Part shown: piece by piece, positions 21,668-25,518 of the stretch
Numbering within the stretch: position 1 is the stretch's first letter
How the letters are laid out: each line of letters begins with the position of its first letter
Virus record (IMG/VR): IMGVR_UViG_3300046804_002239
Location: 1-25,518 of that record
From: a virus
Direction: 5' to 3' (one strand)
DNA length: 25,518 nucleotides
Position numbers and translations under genes: made by a program
The notes under the pieces: generated by a model
The model's database searches: none
Seen by the model: only the letters and a program-made list of their open reading frames with translations
Told to the model about the DNA's origin: nothing

Positions 21668-22606
21668 ATGAGAGAAGATTTTTTATGGACAGAGAAGTAT
21701 CGCCCAAAGACGATAGATGAAGCTGTCCTTCCAAACGAACTGACGAAAGTATTTCAACAGTTTATCAACGATAAAGAGGTTCCCAACCTTTTACTTACAG
21801 GAAGAGCAGGGGTAGGTAAAACAACAGCTGCTAAAGCGATTTTAACGCAGCTAGGATGCGATTTCATTATTATCAACGGTAGCTTGCATGGTAATATCGA
21901 TACGCTCCGTAATGAGATTCTCACATATGCTTCAGCTGTATCACTTACCGGTGGTCGCAAATATGTTATTCTTGATGAAGCAGATTACCTCAACCCCAAT
22001 TCAACGCAACCAGCTCTTCGTAATTTTATGGAAGAGTTTGCGAAGAATTGCGGGTTCATTTTAACGTGTAATTACAAGAATCGCATTATTCCCGAGCTGC
22101 ACAGTCGTTGTAGTGTAGTGGAGTTTAAGATTCCTAATACAGAGAAGCCCAAACTAGCTGCAAGGTTCTTTAGACGTGTAATTGATATCTTGGCAAGTGA
22201 GGGAGTCGAAAACGATCCTAAAGTTGTTGCTGCGGTCGTAGAAAAGCATTTTCCAGACTTCAGACGAACGTTGAATGAGCTGCAACGATATGCAGCGACC
22301 GGTAAGATTGATTCTGGTATTTTATCGAACATCCAAGAAACCTCAATGAAAGAGCTTTTGGGTGCTTTAAAGAATAAAGAGTTTTCCACTGTCCGTAAAT
22401 GGGTTGGAGAAAACTCAGACATCGATTCAGTCACAATGTTCAGAAAGTTCTATGATACTGCTCATGAGTTTTTGAAGACAGCCAGTATCCCACAACTTGT
22501 TTTGATTATCGCGGACTACCAATACAAACACGCTTTTGTGGCAGACCATGAGATTAATCTTGTTGCGTTCTTAACTGAAGTAATGGTTGAGTGTGAATTC
22601 AAATGA
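21668..22606 (+). CDS. 44: Clamp loader large subunit (T4 gp44)
   Basis: This AAA+ ATPase opens the sliding clamp and loads it onto primed DNA. The 312-residue protein (319 in T4) has the family N-terminus FLWTEKYRPKTIDEAVLP, Walker A GRAGVGKT (45-52), Walker B VILDEAD (100-106), sensor I in FILTCNYKNRIIPEL and the arginine finger in HSRC (145-148). I chose ATG 21668, four bases after the methyltransferase stop. An upstream in-frame ATG (21626) gives a non-family leader. There is no good ribosome site, so re-initiation after the upstream gene or low-level control is likely. In T4 RegA represses gp44 translation. Confidence 0.96.
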   Translation: MREDFLWTEKYRPKTIDEAVLPNELTKVFQQFINDKEVPNLLLTGRAGVGKTTAAKAILTQLGCDFIIINGSLHGNIDTLRNEILTYASAVSLTGGRKYVILDEADYLNPNSTQPALRNFMEEFAKNCGFILTCNYKNRIIPELHSRCSVVEFKIPNTEKPKLAARFFRRVIDILASEGVENDPKVVAAVVEKHFPDFRRTLNELQRYAATGKIDSGILSNIQETSMKELLGALKNKEFSTVRKWVGENSDIDSVTMFRKFYDTAHEFLKTASIPQLVLIIADYQYKHAFVADHEINLVAFLTEVMVECEFK

Positions 22607-22833
22607 AAACAATAGTACACGTCAATCAAGCACATATTCGTAGTAATCGTAAAGCTGGTCCTGACGGCGATGGCGTTCCTGTGCTGACGGTTAAAACGTA
22701 CAAAACGAATGTATACGCTAATAGCGTATCGATCGGTGGGCCTAGTAAAATTGTATATTCACCACACAAGCCTTTGAGTTGCGGAGCGCGCGTGTGGATT
22801 GAAACAGAGAGTGAGGTAAAAATAGATGGATGA
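22603..22833 (+). CDS. Small conserved T4-like phage protein
   Basis: This 76-residue protein of unknown function resembles a small protein I recall from marine T4-like phages, with the pattern VHVNQAHIRSNRK, PVLTVKTYKTNVY and SCGARVWIETE. It is predicted to be all beta, without membrane segments. Its start overlaps the gp44 stop (ATGA) and its stop overlaps the next gene, so it is translationally coupled to the clamp loader. No activity can be assigned. Confidence 0.78.
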   Translation: MKTIVHVNQAHIRSNRKAGPDGDGVPVLTVKTYKTNVYANSVSIGGPSKIVYSPHKPLSCGARVWIETESEVKIDG

Positions 22834-22993
22834 AAATAACATTCCCGATCCAAAATGGCATCAGCGGATCAGTTTTATAAAAAGTGCTTTCAGAGTATTT
22901 GCTGGAGTTGCTTTGATATCTGGAACCGTAATAGATGCTGGAATATATTTGATTATTGCTGAAGTTTTAGGTATAGTAGAAGAACTTGTATGA
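22826..22993 (+). CDS. Small membrane protein
   Basis: This 55-residue gene runs from ATG 22826 to TGA 22991-22993. A polar N-terminus (about 20 residues, DENNIPDPKWHQR) is followed by a hydrophobic stretch of about 30 residues (VFAGVALISGTVIDAGIYLIIAEVLGIV), enough for one long or two short membrane helices. It overlaps the genes on both sides by 8 and 4 bases. No family is recognised. Confidence 0.62.
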   Translation: MDENNIPDPKWHQRISFIKSAFRVFAGVALISGTVIDAGIYLIIAEVLGIVEELV

Positions 22994-23178
22994 GGTCTAA
23001 GTACCCTTTATCCTACCGCTTGAAATATTTTTGGTCCATGTGGGCTAAGGCTCTTGGTCAGAAGGGTCATCATGACGATCGGTATGCAGATAAAATTGCT
23101 GCTATCAGAACAGTAATCGTACTGTCTTATTTAATAACGAATTGTTTTATTATTGCTGGTGTAATACACCATTGGTGA
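22990..23178 (+). CDS. Small membrane protein
   Basis: This 62-residue protein has a basic, aromatic N-terminal half (YPLSYRLKYFWSMWAKALG), a His/Asp segment (GHHDDRYADK) and one C-terminal transmembrane helix (RTVIVLSYLITNCFIIAGVI). The basic residues before the helix suggest a cytoplasmic N-terminus. ATG 22990 overlaps the preceding stop (ATGA). Similar short proteins occur in other aquatic T4-like phages by my recollection, without known function. Confidence 0.7.
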   Translation: MRSKYPLSYRLKYFWSMWAKALGQKGHHDDRYADKIAAIRTVIVLSYLITNCFIIAGVIHHW

Positions 23179-23189
23179 GGAGATATACT

Positions 23190-23648
23190 ATGAATGTCAA
23201 TGAAAGACGTGGCTTCTTGAAGGGGTTTGGACTGCTCGGAGCTGTAGTTGGCGGAGCTGTTGCTACTAAAGTTGTCGTAGAGCAGAAGGCGGAACAGGCT
23301 CTTGTTCCTGTTAGTGCTCCTACGGTCGATCCTAAAATTATTGCTATGATTGAAGAGCAGTCGCCATCCAACATGCAATTGCAATCAACGTATGGTGAAA
23401 TCAAACCTCCTCCACCTCCTCCACCTCCAACTAATTGGAGTGGCACCAACGGTTCGTTTATAGTGAGTAATGGTAGCGGTGGGTATTTTACTTCTTCACC
23501 AAACTTTGGTTCTCTATCAATTAACAGTAATACAAAACAATTTGTACCAGGTACCGAGAAGTCTGTGTCAGTGAAAATGGTTCCTGGTCCGGACGGCGAG
23601 CTGTACATCAACGTTAATGGTAAATGGAAGCGTGTGATCACGACCTGA
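23190..23648 (+). CDS. Exported protein with twin-arginine signal and polyproline linker
   Basis: This 152-residue protein begins with a textbook Tat motif, ERRGFLK (5-11). A moderately hydrophobic region (GFGLLGAVVGGAVATKVVV) and a charged segment follow, so export of a folded domain or membrane anchoring is likely. After a spacer comes eight consecutive Pro (73-80), then a Ser/Gly/Asn-rich part and a C-terminal module (VKMVPGPDGELYINVNGKWKRV) that looks like a small beta domain. ATG 23190 is preceded by gaggag. Upstream in-frame ATG 23142 lies inside the previous gene. The function is unknown; envelope modification or superinfection exclusion are possible. Confidence 0.72.
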   Translation: MNVNERRGFLKGFGLLGAVVGGAVATKVVVEQKAEQALVPVSAPTVDPKIIAMIEEQSPSNMQLQSTYGEIKPPPPPPPPTNWSGTNGSFIVSNGSGGYFTSSPNFGSLSINSNTKQFVPGTEKSVSVKMVPGPDGELYINVNGKWKRVITT

Positions 23649-23649
23649 T

Positions 23650-23940
23650 ATGCTAGACACTTTTTTTAAACCCACACTAGACTGGATCAAAAGTGATTAC
23701 AAAAGTCATAGAGTACGTTTTTGTCTTGAGGTCCTTGCTTGGGCTATATCTATTGGCTGTAGTCTCACTATGGCTATTACCGTCCCCAATCCACCTCTTT
23801 TGGGTCTATACCCCATTTGGATTTCTGGCTGCGCTATTTACGCTTGGTGTGCTTATAGTCGGCGTTCCTTTGGTATGCTGGCTAATTACATCCTTCTCAC
23901 AACAATCGACACAGTCGGCCTCTTCAGAATGATTCTATGA
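23650..23940 (+). CDS. Multi-pass small membrane protein
   Basis: This 96-residue protein has about three hydrophobic segments: VLAWAISIGCSLTMAITVP, LGLYPIWISGCAIYAWCAY and GMLANYILLTTIDTVGL. A conserved-looking SRRSFGM loop lies between the second and third. I recall close relatives in marine T4-like phages but no assigned role. A second open frame within the gene (23693-23932) also encodes hydrophobic residues and is rejected as a shadow. The gene is one base after the Tat-signal protein gene and overlaps gp62 by 4 bases. Confidence 0.75.
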   Translation: MLDTFFKPTLDWIKSDYKSHRVRFCLEVLAWAISIGCSLTMAITVPNPPLLGLYPIWISGCAIYAWCAYSRRSFGMLANYILLTTIDTVGLFRMIL

Positions 23941-24350
23941 CTCCGTTTGACTTCATTAACGCTATCAATAGTAAAGGAAAAAAAGATGTAATGTCTGGAA
24001 CAGACAACGACGTGGCTGCGGAAGCAGCTTATGTTCCATACGTTGCTAATAAAACACTTTCGTATTTTCCGGAAACGCTCATGCACGCTAACGAAGCGAA
24101 TAAAATGAGCCATTTGGATAAAAAACTCCAATTTCACTACCTTCTAAATAGTATTCGTCCAGGCAAAAGATATGCCAAATGGGTAAAGAAGGAAGATAGT
24201 GACGAGTTAGACCTTGTAAAGCAGTATTATCAATTCAACGATGAAAAAGCTAGACAAGCCCTTGCACTACTCTCAAAACAACAACTTTCCATGATAAGAA
24301 CAATTTTAACAAATGGAGTTAATAATGAGTGTAGTAGACCAGTTGATTGA
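23937..24350 (+). CDS. 62: Clamp loader small subunit (T4 gp62)
   Basis: gp62 is the non-ATPase subunit that completes the gp44 clamp loader. The 137-residue protein retains the family N-terminus PFDFINAIN and the diagnostic block NKTLSYFPETLMHANEANK...LDKKLQFHYLLNSIRPGKRYAKW (about 38-82). T4 gp62 is 187 residues, so this version lacks about 50 residues, mostly toward the C-terminus. It sits between a membrane protein gene and RegA instead of adjoining gp44, and its end overlaps the regA start by 26 bases. Confidence 0.88.
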   Translation: MTPFDFINAINSKGKKDVMSGTDNDVAAEAAYVPYVANKTLSYFPETLMHANEANKMSHLDKKLQFHYLLNSIRPGKRYAKWVKKEDSDELDLVKQYYQFNDEKARQALALLSKQQLSMIRTILTNGVNNECSRPVD

Positions 24351-24720
24351 AGTGCGTCTAGTAAACGAAGATGATTTTTTAAAAGTAAGAGAAACATTGA
24401 CCCGTATTGGGGTGGCTTCCAAAAAAGATATGAAGCTGTATCAATCGTGCCACATCTTACATAAGCAAAGCAAGTACTATATTGTGCATTTCAAGGAATT
24501 GTTTGCGCTAGATGGAAAGCCATCCAATTTTTCAGATGATGATATGGGCCGCAGAAACACAATTGCGCGCCTTCTTGATGAGTGGGGATTGATACAACTA
24601 GTCGATCCTGTAAAGAGCTCAACTCCTCTAACACCCTTGTCTCAAATAAAAGTGCTTCCACACAAAGAGAAAGATCAGTGGGAGCTTGTTGCGAAATATA
24701 ATATCGGTAAGAAGAATTAA
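24325..24720 (+). CDS. regA: RegA translational repressor
   Basis: RegA binds mRNA at the start sites of many early genes, including clamp and clamp-loader genes and its own, and blocks ribosomes. The 131-residue protein (122 in T4) matches strongly: DFLKVRETLTRIGVASKKD, LYQSCHILHKQSKYYIVHFKE and RRNTIARLLDEWGLI, ending WELVAKYNIG. ATG 24325 is chosen, with ggag upstream, because an ATG four codons earlier (24313) lies further inside gp62. The TAA stop overlaps the stop of the minus-strand gene in a shared TTAA. Confidence 0.95.
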   Translation: MSVVDQLIEVRLVNEDDFLKVRETLTRIGVASKKDMKLYQSCHILHKQSKYYIVHFKELFALDGKPSNFSDDDMGRRNTIARLLDEWGLIQLVDPVKSSTPLTPLSQIKVLPHKEKDQWELVAKYNIGKKN

Positions 24721-25229
24721 CGTATTGGCCAGTGTTTATTGAAACGCTCAAAATAAAACATTAGTTCTTCTTTATCGTCGTCATAATACTCGCCGACATA
24801 ATCTGATTTCACTTTAGAGTGTATGTTCTCGCACATAGCGACGAGAGTAACATCGTTTCGTTTGAAACCGAATAAATCTAGCACTTCCAGCATCCATTTC
24901 CAGTTACCGCCTCGTATAATTCCAGCTTCGATCATCACGATCTTAGAGTATTGCTGGAATTCGTGTATCTTCATCTTCATTTCAGCAATGTACGGTTCTG
25001 GCGATTCGTCGGGATACGTTACTTGCACGGGAATAATATGTAACATATCGCCGCTGCGGGACCATGCATGTGCAAGATGCATTGCAACGGTTGCAGAATA
25101 GTCTGGTGAAGCCATTACAACAGCCGTCGTTGTAGGATCGAAATCACTACTATCCACTATAGTCAGAAGCTTCTGAATGAGCTCCCACTCCTTTTCGCGG
25201 GTAATAAAATGTAAGGGGCGTCTGTTCAT
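24717..25229 (-). CDS. Hypothetical protein, possible phosphoribosyltransferase-like fold
   Basis: This 170-residue minus-strand protein is not recognised with certainty. The order of segments suggests a type I phosphoribosyltransferase fold: TAVVMASPDYSATVAMHLAHAW (about 35-56) like the first strand-loop-helix, and KIVMIEAGIIRGGNW (96-110) like a degenerate PRPP loop. A following strand VTLVAMCENIHS completes the pattern. The usual acidic pair of the PRPP loop is reduced to one Glu. It converges with regA, the stops sharing TTAA, and is coupled to its upstream gene by a 4-base overlap. A purine or nucleotide role is speculative. Confidence 0.55.
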   Translation of the reverse strand: MNRRPLHFITREKEWELIQKLLTIVDSSDFDPTTTAVVMASPDYSATVAMHLAHAWSRSGDMLHIIPVQVTYPDESPEPYIAEMKMKIHEFQQYSKIVMIEAGIIRGGNWKWMLEVLDLFGFKRNDVTLVAMCENIHSKVKSDYVGEYYDDDKEELMFYFERFNKHWPIR

Positions 25230-25462
25230 TTGCTATCCTCAGGAAGAATCAACTGTTTGTTCTTTTTATAATTTTCCTCATCGAGGAATTTTATTGCTTG
25301 TGTTATCTTATCTAGATCGTGCTTTTGCAACTCTTCCATCTTCTTCCTATACTCGCCTTTCTGTGCAAGCTCCGGCCATCTTTTTAGTTTATCGTAGTGT
25401 ATCCATGTAAACATTAAAACGATCACTATAATAACAACAAGTATGCCCGACGCTATTGCCAT
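25226..25462 (-). CDS. Membrane-anchored small protein, possibly incomplete at window edge
   Basis: From ATG 25462 this gives 78 residues. An N-terminal membrane helix (ASGILVVIIVIVLMFTWI) is followed by a charged, helical cytoplasmic tail rich in Lys and Glu. Its stop overlaps the start of the next minus-strand gene. No clear ribosome site precedes the ATG, and the same frame stays open to the window end (EAIRAAKRKKRLE before the Met), so the true gene may begin outside the window. A second minus-strand frame is also open there and would end just inside this gene. No family is recognised. Confidence 0.6.
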   Translation of the reverse strand: MAIASGILVVIIVIVLMFTWIHYDKLKRWPELAQKGEYRKKMEELQKHDLDKITQAIKFLDEENYKKNKQLILPEDSK

Positions 25463-25518
25463 TTCAATGTGAAGTGTTTCAAGGCGCTTTTTACGTTTTG
25501 CTGCACGTATTGCTTCTT

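Noticed and set aside
23407-23430. Short cct/cca tandem repeat in the Tat-signal protein gene
   Set aside because: It is a polyproline codon run in a real gene, not a separate repeat element.
23150-23641. Minus-strand frame of 163 codons opposite the Tat-signal protein
   Set aside because: It includes a poly-Gly run that is simply the complement of the polyproline codons. It has no ribosome site, and it opposes a coupled plus-strand operon.
23693-23932. Second hydrophobic plus-strand frame (79 codons) inside the three-span membrane protein gene
   Set aside because: Out-of-frame reading of T-rich codons also yields hydrophobic residues. The 23650 frame directly follows the previous stop, overlaps gp62 properly, and resembles proteins I recall from other phages.
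24823-25101. Plus-strand frame of 92 codons opposite the minus-strand PRTase-like gene
   Set aside because: It has low-complexity Ser/Ile/Cys content, no ribosome site and no coupling, while the minus-strand gene has both coupling and a fold-like pattern.
1-25518. tRNA genes, CRISPR arrays, insertion sequences and attachment sites
   Set aside because: I saw no cloverleaf-like segment with a CCA-type end, no spaced direct repeats and no transposase. The tight gene packing leaves almost no room for them, but I could not run a covariance search.

Overview
The window is a stretch of a T4-superfamily myovirus genome (tailed phage with T4-type head, recombination and replication genes). The hallmark genes are prohead protease gp21, scaffold gp22, major capsid gp23, UvsY, UvsW, late sigma factor gp55, gp47/gp46 nuclease, sliding clamp gp45, clamp loader gp44/gp62 and RegA. 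The order gp21-gp22-gp23-(tube-like)-UvsY-UvsW-(Sm-like)-gp55-gp47-gp46 resembles T4-like phages of aquatic bacteria (cyanophages, pelagiphages and relatives) more than coliphage T4. The peptide deformylase, Sm-like protein and sugar genes fit that too. I see no photosynthesis gene, tRNA, insertion sequence or CRISPR array, and the host cannot be named from this sequence.

Layout. (1) 21-3792, head and tail module: protease, scaffold, capsid and a tube-like protein, with T4-type late promoter boxes at 709 and 1790 (a weaker one at 3250) and a terminator after gp23. (2) 3794-10186, recombination and late-transcription module: UvsY, UvsW, Sm-like protein, gp55 behind a sigma70-like promoter, gp47 and gp46, with a sugar epimerase gene inserted between gp47 and gp46. 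(3) 10186-12434, accessory genes: FkbM-type methyltransferase, small zinc-ribbon-like protein, peptide deformylase and a short nucleotide-sugar dehydrogenase. (4) 12412-18109, a 7-deazaguanine region: QueE, a purine phosphoribosyltransferase, QueD, a small protein and GTP cyclohydrolase I. After it come a small DNA-binding protein with its own promoter/operator and terminator, a nuclease-like protein, a possible T-fold protein and a DpdA-like transglycosylase. (5) 18097-20017: dNMP kinase, dCTP deaminase/dUTPase-family protein and glycosyltransferase. (6) 20028-24720, replication module: gp45, small basic protein, methyltransferase, gp44, gp62 and RegA. Five small genes, four of them encoding membrane or exported proteins, separate gp44 from gp62. 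(7) 24717-25518: two minus-strand genes that run off the window edge.

How the genes work together. The core modules build the prohead, replicate and recombine DNA, and switch on late genes through gp55 and the clamp. FolE, QueD and QueE are the first three steps from GTP to 7-carboxy-7-deazaguanine, and a DpdA-like protein would exchange such a base into DNA. The most interesting reading of the window is therefore that this phage modifies guanine in its genome, probably to evade restriction, with a phosphoribosyltransferase inside the operon that the standard pathway does not need. Genes are packed tightly, mostly with ATGA or TAATG overlaps, and no gene-free stretch exceeds 100 bases.
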